Source: Pelolinea submarina (GTDB lineage: Bacteria > Chloroflexota > Anaerolineae > Anaerolineales > Anaerolineaceae). Taken from it: a stretch of 64,000 nucleotides of DNA. The position numbers and the translations under genes were made by a program. Numbering within the stretch: the stretch's first letter is position 1; every line of letters begins with the position of its first letter. Below the pieces are notes generated by a model, which had not been told where the DNA came from, ran no database searches, and saw only the letters and a program-made list of their open reading frames with translations. The stretch is taken from NCBI RefSeq assembly GCF_003966975.1, contig NZ_AP018437.1, forward strand, positions 3,224,001-3,288,000, written 5' to 3'. Positions 44,365-53,600 of this stretch are shown here, piece by piece.

Positions 44365-45506
44365 CAGCCTCCTCCCGCCAATTCCGCATAAATGGACGTC
44401 AAACGCTCCACGGTCTGATCCAGCGAATATTCGCGCCGCACCAATTCCATGCCATTGCGCCCCATACGAAGGCTCTCTTTGGGGTTTGACTGGAAGAATT
44501 CCAGCGCTTCGGTTAATTCCGCGGTGTCTCCAACCGAAATCAGACGGCCATTTTCCCCATTCTGCACCAGCTCAACCGCCGCGCCCACCCGCGTAGCCGC
44601 CACCGGCAGCCCGCAGGCCATGGCCTCCAGCATCGCGTTGGATAACCCCTCCGTCTCTGAAGGCAGAACGAATAAATCGCTGGCTTGATAATACAAGCAT
44701 GGGTCGGGTACATACCCGCCGAAAATGACCTGTTCGCCCGCGGCCTGCCGCAGCTCAGCCTCCATCTCACCGCTGCCCAAAATTAGCAGCCGGGCTTGGG
44801 GATGGCGTTCGCAAACAGAATGCCAGCTTTGCAGCAGCGTGGATAACCCTTTTTCAGGCGCCAGGCGCCCGCTGTACAGGCAAATGAATCCCTGCGGCAA
44901 TCCCAGCCTCGCCCGGATTTCCTTTTTCTCGCGCTCCGGCACCGGCTTATAGATTTGCGTGTCCACGCCGTTGGGCAAAAAACGGCAGCGCGCGGGGTCA
45001 ATGCCCTCGGCGGCCAGTTCCTGGTTAATTTCATGGCTGATGGTCAGGAAGATATCCACATCCTTATTCAATCGCGCAATGCGCGTCCGGCCCGTTCGCC
45101 TGTTGTGCAGTTTGTCCAAATCGCCCAGCTTGCCGCCGCGCAGGACTTTCACCACCAGCGGGCAGCCCAGGCTGTGTTTTACCAAAATGCCCAAATCGCT
45201 GGGCGATAGCAGTTCGTGCGCGTGCAGTACCTGCGGCCGCAGGCTGCGAATTTTAAAATAACCGAAGAAGAGATAACAGAATGCCGCCAGGGGTTTAGGC
45301 TGCGGCGCGGGTACGCGGTAAACCGGCGTGCCGTCGATGATTTCGAAAGCAGCCATACCGGCATATCGGCGGGTAACGATGCTCGGCTCCAAGCCCCGCT
45401 GGCGCAACCGTCGGCAGACGGCTGCCAATTGTTTCTCCGCCCCGCCCAGGCGCGGTAGATAGGATTGGATAATCATGGTCACTCGCAGCCCGCGCAGATC
45501 AGCCAT
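44364..45506 (-). CDS. Family 4 glycosyltransferase
   Basis: The start is set at ATG 45506, 8 bp inside the previous gene, with GAGGTG upstream; the open frame extends 23 codons further without support. It has 380 residues. RVTMIIQSYLPRLGGAEKQL is the GT4 N-terminus, followed by FICLYSGRLAPEKGLSTLLQSW, LLILGSGEMEAELR and PSETEGLSNAMLEAMACGLPVA with the Ex7E motif. It adds a sugar to the repeat-unit lipid carrier at the inner membrane face. The stop and the next start overlap. Confidence 0.9.
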   Translation of the reverse strand: MADLRGLRVTMIIQSYLPRLGGAEKQLAAVCRRLRQRGLEPSIVTRRYAGMAAFEIIDGTPVYRVPAPQPKPLAAFCYLFFGYFKIRSLRPQVLHAHELLSPSDLGILVKHSLGCPLVVKVLRGGKLGDLDKLHNRRTGRTRIARLNKDVDIFLTISHEINQELAAEGIDPARCRFLPNGVDTQIYKPVPEREKKEIRARLGLPQGFICLYSGRLAPEKGLSTLLQSWHSVCERHPQARLLILGSGEMEAELRQAAGEQVIFGGYVPDPCLYYQASDLFVLPSETEGLSNAMLEAMACGLPVAATRVGAAVELVQNGENGRLISVGDTAELTEALEFFQSNPKESLRMGRNGMELVRREYSLDQTVERLTSIYAELAGGG

Positions 45507-46614
45507 GCAGCACCTCGTCATACAGTGCCAGCAGGTTATCCGCCCATACAGCAGATGAATATTTCTCCTGAACACAGCGGCTGGCGTTCTGCCCTAAACG
45601 TTTTCTCTCAGCAGGATCCTGCGCCAGGCTCGTGATACCCTCCGCCAGTTTACCCGGCTGAGCGGCCGGCAACACCAGGCCGCAATCTGCCGAGATGATT
45701 TGGCGGTTATCGCCCACGTCCGTGGCAATCACCGGCAGCCCGCTGAACATGGCCTCCAGCACCGCCAGCGACTGGCCTTCATAATGTGACGAGCTGATAT
45801 AGATATCGCCGGCTGCCAACAGCGCGGGCACATCGTCGCGTTCGCCGATGAGTTTGATGGATTCCGTCATTTCATTCTTGTCGATCTGCGCCTGCAATTC
45901 CGCTTTCCACGGGCCTTTACCGGCAATCAATAATTTGGCCGGTTGAGGCAGATTCGGAAAAGCCTGCGTAAATGCGTCGATCAAATCGGCGTATCCCTTT
46001 TCCGGGATCAAGCGGCCGACAGAAATCAACAGGAAACCCTTTCCATCAACCAGGAATTCCCGCCGCGCGCGCTGCTGTTGATCTTTGGTTATCTTCGGTA
46101 AATCGGGGACCGGGTTCGGAATGACATCCAGTTTTTTATTCTTGAAACGCGGCTGCTGCACGCGCGCCACGGTATGGCCGCAGGCAATAATGTGCCGGGC
46201 ATACCGCGATAGCGCACGAGTCTCCAGCCGGGTGCGGTAAGGTTTATAAGAATACAAATGCACTGATGCGTTATGCAGCGACGCTACGCTGGGAATACCG
46301 GCCCAATGAGCGGCCAGAGATCCATGGATATTCGCGTAATTAAGCTGCGTATGCACTAATTGCGCTTCACTGCTGCGCAACTCCGCCTCAATTCGGCGGG
46401 TATGCCACAAATCGGCCAGCGAACGCAGCGGGATATTGCATAAGTCAACATTCATCTGCTGCAATTCCTGGTAGACCGGTGATTGGGTCTCCGGTGAGGA
46501 AAGCGAGATTATTTTCACATAGTGTCCGCGCCGCAGCATTTCTCGCGCAAAGACAATTTCCAATGTCTGGGCGCCGCCCACCTTCAGGGAGTCAATGATT
46601 TGAACAATCCTCAC
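45499..46614 (-). CDS. Family 4 glycosyltransferase
   Basis: The protein has 371 residues: RIVQIIDSLKVGGAQTLEIV at the start, LLISVGRLIPEKGYADLIDAF, KLLIAGKGPWKAELQ and SSSHYEGQSLAVLEAMFSGLPVIATDVG with the Ex7E motif. It is a GT-B retaining enzyme, probably acting on the lipid-linked repeat unit. It begins one base after the flippase gene ends and overlaps the next gene by 8 bp. Confidence 0.9.
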   Translation of the reverse strand: MRIVQIIDSLKVGGAQTLEIVFAREMLRRGHYVKIISLSSPETQSPVYQELQQMNVDLCNIPLRSLADLWHTRRIEAELRSSEAQLVHTQLNYANIHGSLAAHWAGIPSVASLHNASVHLYSYKPYRTRLETRALSRYARHIIACGHTVARVQQPRFKNKKLDVIPNPVPDLPKITKDQQQRARREFLVDGKGFLLISVGRLIPEKGYADLIDAFTQAFPNLPQPAKLLIAGKGPWKAELQAQIDKNEMTESIKLIGERDDVPALLAAGDIYISSSHYEGQSLAVLEAMFSGLPVIATDVGDNRQIISADCGLVLPAAQPGKLAEGITSLAQDPAERKRLGQNASRCVQEKYSSAVWADNLLALYDEVLHG

Positions 46615-46615
46615 A

Positions 46616-48082
46616 TCATCCTCCCTTTATGGTATTGCGCAGGATACCGGAAATATCGCGTATGCGCTGGGGGCCCTGTAGATATAGGGTACCGATGTAA
46701 ACGACAGCGCCAACCAACACTGCCATGACCAACTGTAGCAGCGGATGCCAGCCCGCGATCAAACGCAATAGGCCAACCACGCCGCCGGCCATCAGTATGC
46801 CGCTAATCGCTCCCGGTCTGAACTGATCCAGGATATTCCAGACAGAAATATGAAACATGCGTCCTGCCACCACCAGACTGAGGACACCGGAAATGAGCGC
46901 TACAGACGCCTGCACCCAGGCTACCGCGATAATGGAACGGTAGCGTGAGAGGGCAAACCATAATGCCGGCAGCAGAATCGCCAGCCGTACAATCGTCAGG
47001 TAGGTTAGCACTTCCGGCTTTCCCTGGGCTTTATAAAAACTGCCGGCGTTGCGGAACAGTGAAAGCAGCAGCGCGTAAATAGCAATCCCGCGGATAACCG
47101 GGATAGCTTCCACCCATTTATCGGTAAAGAAGGCCATTACAAAGGGTTCGGCTGTTAATGCAATACCCAATCCGAGGGGAATCGTCACCAGCGAGACGTA
47201 CTGCAGCGAACGCGTAAAATTCCGGTTTAGTGCCTCTGCGTTGTTGCGCATTTTTACATACACCGGGAAGATCACCTCGGAGACGATGCGGGCAAATTGG
47301 GTTAATACCATATCCGGTATGCGGAAGCCCAGCGTATAAACACCCAAAGCTTCAGTGCCCAGGTAGCGCCCGATGAACAGGTAATCGGCATTATTCAGTA
47401 AATTTGCCAGCGTATCCAGCACCACAATGTTCAGGCCGTATTTCAGCATGGATTTTGCAATGGGGCGCGAAAAATGCAGGGAGGGCTTCCAGGGATTAAC
47501 CATTTTGGCAACCACCACTGAAGCCCCGTTGGCAATCACCTGGCCCCAAACCTGCGACCAGTAACCAAAGCCCAGAAAAGCCATCACCACAGAAACCACA
47601 CCCTTAACCAGCGCGTAACTGACTTCCGGTATAAATTTCTTGCGAAAATCGAGTCGCTTGGCCAGGTAAATCGAATTCACGTTACCAAATGCTGATATCG
47701 GATAAACCAGCACCATCATGCGCACCACACCTACCGCGCGTTCATCGTTGAAATAATCGCCAATGAAAGGCGCGGCGATCCAGGTCAGGACAAACAGCCC
47801 GATGCCCACCGCCAGCCCCAGCCAGAAAGCAGTATCGGCCGTTTCCGGTTCATCTTTATGATAAATAAGTGCCGGACCGATACCCAACCCGTTAAGCGCA
47901 TCCAGAAAGCTGGTCACGATGAAAGCATAGCCAACCACGCCGAAATCCGATTTGGATAACAGGCGCGCCAGGATGATGGTACTGACGAATACCAATAACT
48001 TTCCGGTATAAACGGACAGGTAAGACCAGAAAGTTCCCCGGATGGTGACTTTCGCGAAACTGCTGTGCTGATTACTTTCCAT
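46616..48082 (-). CDS. wzx: Polysaccharide flippase (Wzx / MATE-like)
   Basis: The protein has 488 residues with about 14 hydrophobic helices and the polysaccharide-synthesis transporter pattern: GTFWSYLSVYTGKLLVFVST, ILARLLSKSDFGVVGYAFI, YWSQVWGQVIANGASVVVAK and LNNADYLFIGRYLGTEALGV. It moves the lipid-linked repeat unit across the membrane. It overlaps the polymerase gene by 11 bp. Its place next to Wzy and Wzz marks this as a Wzx/Wzy-dependent pathway. Confidence 0.9.
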   Translation of the reverse strand: MESNQHSSFAKVTIRGTFWSYLSVYTGKLLVFVSTIILARLLSKSDFGVVGYAFIVTSFLDALNGLGIGPALIYHKDEPETADTAFWLGLAVGIGLFVLTWIAAPFIGDYFNDERAVGVVRMMVLVYPISAFGNVNSIYLAKRLDFRKKFIPEVSYALVKGVVSVVMAFLGFGYWSQVWGQVIANGASVVVAKMVNPWKPSLHFSRPIAKSMLKYGLNIVVLDTLANLLNNADYLFIGRYLGTEALGVYTLGFRIPDMVLTQFARIVSEVIFPVYVKMRNNAEALNRNFTRSLQYVSLVTIPLGLGIALTAEPFVMAFFTDKWVEAIPVIRGIAIYALLLSLFRNAGSFYKAQGKPEVLTYLTIVRLAILLPALWFALSRYRSIIAVAWVQASVALISGVLSLVVAGRMFHISVWNILDQFRPGAISGILMAGGVVGLLRLIAGWHPLLQLVMAVLVGAVVYIGTLYLQGPQRIRDISGILRNTIKGG

Positions 48083-49604
48083 AAGGCTCGCTTTTACCAG
48101 CTTTCTTAATAGAAGCTGTTTCTTTCAATTTCAGCCGGTTGCGGAATATGGCGCGCACAATCAGCAGCTCTTCACTCTTCGCCATCTGGTACGCGGCCAG
48201 GCTGACGCCAATCAATAACCACATCGTACGCGGATAAGCGCCATGAATGAATAAAGCGGATACCAGATATCCGGTAAAACCAATTTCCAACGCCAACGCC
48301 AAATCGGCTTCTCCTTCCAAAGACACTTTTTTGAATACTTTATTGGCTTTGGACAGGCTGTTAAATGCTGAATAAAGCACGAAAACGAACATGAGAAAAC
48401 CGATGATGCCCTGCTCGGCAAGAACTTCCAGGTAAAGGCTGTGAGCTGAGCGCTCGGTGTTGCGCGGGTCCAAACCCAGGCGCACCGAATAGGATAAATA
48501 ATTATTGGCGTAATTATCATACCCAATCCCAAATATTGGATGATCTAAAAACATACGTGCTGCCACCTCATATTCACTCATACGGCCGCGCAATGAAACC
48601 TCGGTGCGCACATCCGCGCCGGAAAACGGCAGGTATTCCAGTATGGTTTGGATGCGGTCAAAGTATGAGCTGGGCAGGAATGGGATTAGGAGGATTAGTA
48701 TTAATAATCCACTTAATAATGCAATCAACGGCGGTTTGCGCAAAAGGACCAATAAGCCCAATACCGCGCACAACGCCAGAAAACCGCCCCTGGAGAAAGT
48801 AAACACAACGGTTAGAAAACTGGCTGCCAAAGCCCAGGCAGCTAAAACCTTCAAGATGGTCTTCTTTTCATAGCGTAAACGGTTTAATGCCAGCGGAATG
48901 ATCACCACCATAACTTGTGCAAAAAAGTTGGGGTCGCCGTAGGTACCCATGATACGGTAACCTTCTGTTCCGCTGACAATATTCATCAACTGCGATTCGG
49001 CAAGGCCCCAATAATCATTTGAAAAAGTTCCGGTGACATACTGTATTATGGCAATGGTCCCCAAGAGAATTCCGGTCGCCAGGAAACCCCAGGTTGCCAT
49101 ACGGAATGATTCTTTAGACTGGATCAGGAACACTAGCATTAGTGCGATGATGGCGTCTTTCATAAACGCCAACAGACCTTCCTGCGCGCGTAGTGCGTCT
49201 CCGGCGTAGAACAACGATAGAAAAATTACCATTCCATAAGCTGCAATGGTAGCCAGAGCCGGAAGCCAGCCCTGCGGTTTTTCACCCAATAGTACCCAGC
49301 GCAAAAACAGCAGCAGAGCCAGGAAAGCAATAAAAGGCTGTGCAACAGACGGTGCGCCATAATAGTGCACGGCCACATCTGAAATTCTGGCATAGGTCAT
49401 TGCCACCAGCGCAAACAAGCCCCAATCAATCCTCCAGACAGTGGCAACCAGCATCACAATACCAACCAGCATCAACAGATATAAGCCGGCACTATGAATA
49501 CGGGTGGCTAACAGCGCACCAACTATGCCGGCTGCGATTGCCGCAATGCCAATAACCAGGGAAACCCACTCAAACGAGGAAGTGGTTCCATCCGTTCGGC
49601 GCAT
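48072..49604 (-). CDS. wzy: O-antigen ligase / polymerase-like membrane protein (Wzy type)
   Basis: The protein has 510 residues with about 11-12 hydrophobic helices. The O-antigen ligase/polymerase domain is marked by GDPNFFAQVMVVIIPLALNR, VFTFSRGGFLAL, and a large outer loop with HPIFGIGYDNYANNYLSYSV and RSAHSLYLEVLAEQGIIGFL; these Arg, His and Glu residues are the usual active-site set. It joins repeat units on the outer face of the membrane. The gene start lies 22 bp after the Wzz-like gene. Confidence 0.88.
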   Translation of the reverse strand: MRRTDGTTSSFEWVSLVIGIAAIAAGIVGALLATRIHSAGLYLLMLVGIVMLVATVWRIDWGLFALVAMTYARISDVAVHYYGAPSVAQPFIAFLALLLFLRWVLLGEKPQGWLPALATIAAYGMVIFLSLFYAGDALRAQEGLLAFMKDAIIALMLVFLIQSKESFRMATWGFLATGILLGTIAIIQYVTGTFSNDYWGLAESQLMNIVSGTEGYRIMGTYGDPNFFAQVMVVIIPLALNRLRYEKKTILKVLAAWALAASFLTVVFTFSRGGFLALCAVLGLLVLLRKPPLIALLSGLLILILLIPFLPSSYFDRIQTILEYLPFSGADVRTEVSLRGRMSEYEVAARMFLDHPIFGIGYDNYANNYLSYSVRLGLDPRNTERSAHSLYLEVLAEQGIIGFLMFVFVLYSAFNSLSKANKVFKKVSLEGEADLALALEIGFTGYLVSALFIHGAYPRTMWLLIGVSLAAYQMAKSEELLIVRAIFRNRLKLKETASIKKAGKSEPYGK

Positions 49605-49626
49605 TTATATTCTCCTAAAATGACCC

Positions 49627-50688
49627 TTATTCCGCGGCAGCTTTTAGCGCGTTTAATATAATCTCATCGCTGGAAGCATTTTCTGAATTATCCGCCACAC
49701 CGATTGCCGGATTGAGTGAAATACGCTCATCCAGGGAGGCCAACTGCATGGGATTTTTCAGCGCTTTTATTAAGCGGCTGCGAATGGTTGTGGCTGCCTG
49801 TAACGGGGTGTCCGGCAGGAGTAATGAAAAGGTCGTTTCATTCCACCGGCCAACACTGTCATTACCGCGCAGACCGGCTTTCAATACACCCACGACGTCC
49901 ACTAATAAATGGTTCAATACCTGCTGCGGCAATGTCTCGTAAAACTCCGTTAACCCGTTCAACTTGATCATCACCAGTGAGAAAACGCCTTCTTCCTCTT
50001 TCGATTTATCAGTCTGTTCGTTGATCAGGGTCTCAAAATATTCGCGATTAAAAGCCGTTGACTGGGAATCTACCAGGCGGCGCTGCCGGTAGGCTTCCAG
50101 CGGAATGCGCAGTTGGTCGCGCAGAATAGCCAAAATCGCGCCAATCAACAGTCCCAATACCGCGCCCAATGTGACGTCACGCGCCGGTTTGGGGCTGATG
50201 GGTTCAGTCGGAACTTCGGCCACGTCCAGAATATTGACTTCATAGACCTGGTAAAGAGTCTTCATATAATCAATTCCGGTACGGGCAACACCATTGGCCC
50301 ATTGGGTTACGACTTCCGGGTTCGGTCCGGTAACGTAGATTTCCATGACGTTGGAATCCGGCAAGATAACCGTGCTTTGGGTGTATTCAGTGATTTCGTC
50401 CTCAGTCAGGTTGAGCGTATTAATGAAAGCTTGTTGGTTGAACTCGCTGTCAAACACATCTGCATAGGTTGTCACGATGGAAGAATTGTCCAACGATGTC
50501 AGGCTGCTGATAAAATCTTTTCCGGCAAAACTTTCCGCATTTGGCAGCACAATCATGCGGGTTACTGCCTCATAAACCGGGGAAGAGAATAAATCCATGA
50601 TTAGCGTGACATTCATGGAGGCCAGAACAGCCAGGACGATAATCCACCAACCTTTTTGAATCATGCGAAGATACATTTTTATATTCAT
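49627..50688 (-). CDS. Wzz-type chain-length protein fused to a degenerate GGDEF domain
   Basis: The protein has 353 residues. Helix 1 is at about 12-31. A Wzz-like outer domain runs 33-160. The second helix (about 172-190) is preceded by the diagnostic Pro-rich PTEPISPKPARD. Instead of a tyrosine kinase, the cytoplasmic tail (about 208-350) resembles a GGDEF domain: FNREYFETLI, VFSLVMIKLNGLTEFYE, VGRWNETTFSLLLPDTP. The signature itself reads NETTF in place of GGDEF, so cyclase activity is not expected. Wzz sets the polymer length. A nucleotide-sensing tail on it would let c-di-GMP or GTP control chain length. The fusion is uncommon to my knowledge. Confidence 0.85.
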   Translation of the reverse strand: MNIKMYLRMIQKGWWIIVLAVLASMNVTLIMDLFSSPVYEAVTRMIVLPNAESFAGKDFISSLTSLDNSSIVTTYADVFDSEFNQQAFINTLNLTEDEITEYTQSTVILPDSNVMEIYVTGPNPEVVTQWANGVARTGIDYMKTLYQVYEVNILDVAEVPTEPISPKPARDVTLGAVLGLLIGAILAILRDQLRIPLEAYRQRRLVDSQSTAFNREYFETLINEQTDKSKEEEGVFSLVMIKLNGLTEFYETLPQQVLNHLLVDVVGVLKAGLRGNDSVGRWNETTFSLLLPDTPLQAATTIRSRLIKALKNPMQLASLDERISLNPAIGVADNSENASSDEIILNALKAAAE

Positions 50689-51929
50689 TTTTCACCTGCC
50701 GTTACTTTTTTCTTATATTGAAATTGTATAAATAAATTTGCCAATTCCATAGTGTTAATTTTGATATTAAATTCAGTTTCCACCAATTTTCGGCCATTCA
50801 CGGCCATCTTTGCAGCTTTATCAGGATGTGCCTGTACCCAAATGATGTTTTCGGCAATGGCCGCTGCATCCCCTGCCGGCGCCAGAAAACCGCTAACCTG
50901 ATCCCGAACCAGTTCGGGTATACCGGAAATATCGGAAGCTATCACAGGGATCTCTCCGGCTAACGCCTCCATCAATACCACCGGAATGCCTTCCATTTTG
51001 CCGCTGGAGGTAACCACGCTGGGCAGTACAAAACAATCCGCTCCGGCCAACAACAGCGCAACATCATCTTCCGTTTTAGGCCCGGTTAATTCCACATAGC
51101 CATTTAACCCGGACCCGTTTATCTGTTCAGCCAGGGCAGCCTGCAATTCTCCGCCCCCCACAATGAGGCAGTGAAATGGAAAGCTTCGTTCCTTTAATAG
51201 TGCGCAAGCTTCCACCAGGCGCGATTGGCCTTTATAGGGTTGGAGGGTGCCGATATTAATTATGTGAAATTCCGGAGAAGCAGGTTTCTGCCTGCGCGTG
51301 TAACGGTCCGGATAAATACCGCAATGAATCACATTTATCTTTTGTTCAATTTGCGGCCCATACCGGTTGACAAGGAAAGTTTTGTTGAATTGTGAAATTG
51401 CCCGAATGAAAACGGCATCATCTATTTTTTGTTTAAGCATGGTTCGATTCACAAAGATATCGTGGGCATGCACACTGATACTGTATGGAATGCCGGTAAA
51501 ACGACTGATGATCCAGGCAGCCAGGGCTGGATGGGTGGCATAATGCGCGTGGATATGGTCAATCTCCAACGCTTGCATTTCCACGGCCATTTCCACCGCA
51601 ATCGGAAAGATAAATAAAGCCCGTATTAGAAATTTCAGACTGGGCAGGTTGAACCACAGCATTTGGAAGAAAGTGGCGCAATAACAGCCCGGCCGGCGGA
51701 AAAACATGGTCATATTGGCACTGATACTCTTCCACGAAAAAGGACGGATTTCATGCAGCTTTTCCAGCCAATGTGAAGCATCCCGATGAACCAGTGCTTG
51801 TTCTTGCAGCACCAGGGGGAATAGTTCGACTGAGCAGCCTTGCGCTGCCAGTTCGTTCATTTCCCTCATGATGAACGTCTCCGGTAAATGGGGAAAACGC
51901 GAAACGATATAAGCCACCTTGAATGTCAT
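50685..51929 (-). CDS. Family 4 glycosyltransferase (colanic-acid type)
   Basis: The protein has 414 residues. FKVAYIVSRFPHLPETFIMREM is the typical start of WcaL/EpsF-like enzymes, followed by IDHIHAHYATHPALAAWII, HIINIGTLQPYKGQSRLVEA and PSVVTSSGKMEGIPVVLMEALAGEIPV with the E-G-I-P-V-V-L-M-E donor motif. It elongates the repeat unit. It overlaps both flanking genes by 4 bp. Confidence 0.9.
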   Translation of the reverse strand: MTFKVAYIVSRFPHLPETFIMREMNELAAQGCSVELFPLVLQEQALVHRDASHWLEKLHEIRPFSWKSISANMTMFFRRPGCYCATFFQMLWFNLPSLKFLIRALFIFPIAVEMAVEMQALEIDHIHAHYATHPALAAWIISRFTGIPYSISVHAHDIFVNRTMLKQKIDDAVFIRAISQFNKTFLVNRYGPQIEQKINVIHCGIYPDRYTRRQKPASPEFHIINIGTLQPYKGQSRLVEACALLKERSFPFHCLIVGGGELQAALAEQINGSGLNGYVELTGPKTEDDVALLLAGADCFVLPSVVTSSGKMEGIPVVLMEALAGEIPVIASDISGIPELVRDQVSGFLAPAGDAAAIAENIIWVQAHPDKAAKMAVNGRKLVETEFNIKINTMELANLFIQFQYKKKVTAGEK

Positions 51930-52648
51930 GTAATCCCTTTTCCCTTGAAAATAGACGCAAACGTACGAAAAAGGATTTCAATATCCAGACGCAGGCATCG
52001 ATGCTGGATATAGGCAATATCGATCAATAAGCGTTCTTTAAATTCAGATTCTCCTCGATGGGTGATTTGCCAAAGTCCGGTCATACCCGGCGTTACATCC
52101 AGGCGTTCGGTCTGCCAAATCTTGTAAGTATCCGGAGAAAAAGAAGTCGGACGCGGACCAACCAGGGCCATATCTCCCTTTATGACATTCCAAAGCTGCG
52201 GCAGCTCATCAATGCTGGTTTTGCGCAAGATTTTCCCCACTTTGGTTACACGCGGATCATCCGGAACCTTGAAATCCGGCCATTCCAGCACATTCAGATG
52301 CATTAGCATCGGTTTTAGTTCATCGGCATTGGGAACCATGGTCTGAAACTTATACATCCAAAACCGATTCCCGCCTTTACCGGTACGCAATTGTTTATAG
52401 AATACTTTTCTAGAGGGAGATTCATGCCAGACTGCAAATGTCGCGAGTAGTAATATAGCTAGCCAAAACGGTGAGGATATGATTGTTAGAAACAAGTCAA
52501 GTATGCGCTTAACCCACAGATAGTTCTCCCCTCTCAATAGGCACTTATCCGGATCATATTTTGAGATCCAGGCAATTTCACTGGCAATTGTCCCATCCCG
52601 CAGAGAATAACCGGATTTATCGGACGGTGTTGTTTGTTCCTTGATCAT
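51926..52648 (-). CDS. Initiating sugar transferase (undecaprenyl-phosphate glycosyl-1-phosphate transferase)
   Basis: The protein has 240 residues, the short (catalytic domain only) form. One membrane re-entrant helix ([20 protein letters not shown]) is followed by FRMYKFQTM-like [50 protein letters not shown] and [11 protein letters not shown], all standard for PF02397-type transferases. It loads the first sugar phosphate on the lipid carrier and so commits the pathway. The start overlaps the preceding gene by 32 bp. Confidence 0.92.
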   Translation of the reverse strand: MIKEQTTPSDKSGYSLRDGTIASEIAWISKYDPDKCLLRGENYLWVKRILDLFLTIISSPFWLAILLLATFAVWHESPSRKVFYKQLRTGKGGNRFWMYKFQTMVPNADELKPMLMHLNVLEWPDFKVPDDPRVTKVGKILRKTSIDELPQLWNVIKGDMALVGPRPTSFSPDTYKIWQTERLDVTPGMTGLWQITHRGESEFKERLLIDIAYIQHRCLRLDIEILFRTFASIFKGKGIT

Positions 52649-53495
52649 CCTGGGTTATTTCCTTTTTACTGATTTCTTTTTCTGCCAGATCTAACTCAGC
52701 TCTGCAAAGCATGTCTTCCAAAGTTAAGGCATCATCAGGAAAAGCGCATAAACCCACAGCCACTTCCGCTCCAATTGAAGAAGCAGCCTGATAGATTTTG
52801 CTGATAACCCTATCTGATTCTATTTTGTTGGTCTCAGGAGTAATCACGATAAAACGTCCTTTATCCGGCTGCTCAACCAACATATCTGTGCGGCGGATAT
52901 ATTCCCGTAGTGCACGCGCCAGCGAAATGGACACATAGCGCGAGATCATGGATTCCTGGACTTCTCTCACGGATTGATTCAAGATCATTTCCTGAGATCC
53001 TTTTAAAGGTTCCACCATGATCATTGTCAGGGGATGATTGTAACGGCGGCTACGATAGATTTCATTGTTGATTGACTCTACCGCATCTCGTAGATTACTG
53101 GCGCGTTTTATTTCCGCAAAGGTGATATTTTCTACCGCCTTTTCGAAATCATCCATATTGGCGCCCACCCAATGCGCAATAACAACACCCAGGGAAAACA
53201 TAGTAAACTCAACCAGGGTGATATAGCTATAATATCCACCCCAGAATGGATTTTCCTTAAACACCGCGAATTTCAAAATGAAATAAAGCAGATCCGAGAA
53301 AAAAAGCAGCAGTGTAATTTTCATGCGCCTAAGAACCGGAAGCATGACAATAAACACCACTGCCAAAGTAATCAGGATGTATACAAACGTATTGATATTG
53401 ATTAATTCCTGATCCCCTACATCAATACGTTCAAGATTGAAGAAAAATGCCAGGAAAATAATCAGTAATATTATGGAGACCGGTAATCTTTTCAT
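52617..53495 (-). CDS. Membrane protein with degenerate GGDEF domain, first gene of the operon
   Basis: The protein has 292 residues. Four hydrophobic helices (about 5-20, 36-55, 60-78, 90-110) lead to a cytoplasmic domain (about 145-272) that follows the GGDEF fold: SRRYNHPLTMIMVEP, REYIRRTDMLVEQ, then PDKGRFIVITPET where GGDEF should be, and AVGLCAFPDDALTLEDML. The active site is lost, so it cannot be a cyclase. A role as a c-di-GMP or GTP receptor that gates polysaccharide export is inference, strengthened by a second degenerate GGDEF in the same operon and a working cyclase just upstream. Confidence 0.8.
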   Translation of the reverse strand: MKRLPVSIILLIIFLAFFFNLERIDVGDQELININTFVYILITLAVVFIVMLPVLRRMKITLLLFFSDLLYFILKFAVFKENPFWGGYYSYITLVEFTMFSLGVVIAHWVGANMDDFEKAVENITFAEIKRASNLRDAVESINNEIYRSRRYNHPLTMIMVEPLKGSQEMILNQSVREVQESMISRYVSISLARALREYIRRTDMLVEQPDKGRFIVITPETNKIESDRVISKIYQAASSIGAEVAVGLCAFPDDALTLEDMLCRAELDLAEKEISKKEITQDDQGTNNTVR

Positions 53496-53600
53496 CTAAT
53501 TTCCCATTAATTGTAAAAAAATCCTGTATATGCATATTATATACATTTATTAATACAATATTTGTGCCATGAGTAAAATTTTTGGAAATAATAAGGGAAT
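53496..53600 (-). promoter_or_regulatory. AT-rich control region of the exopolysaccharide operon
   Basis: This is a 105-bp gap between the HD-GYP stop and the first operon gene. It holds an inverted repeat TGTATAT-N7-ATATACA (53525-53545) and, inside it, a minus-strand TATAAT at 53536-53541. No good -35 is seen at the right distance, which would fit an activated promoter. The operon could also be read through from the c-di-GMP genes upstream, as no terminator is visible here. Confidence 0.5.

Noticed and set aside
52617..52648. 32-bp overlap as a sign of frameshift or gene fusion
   Set aside because: Both proteins have complete domains on each side. The overlap fits translational coupling like the other junctions in the operon.
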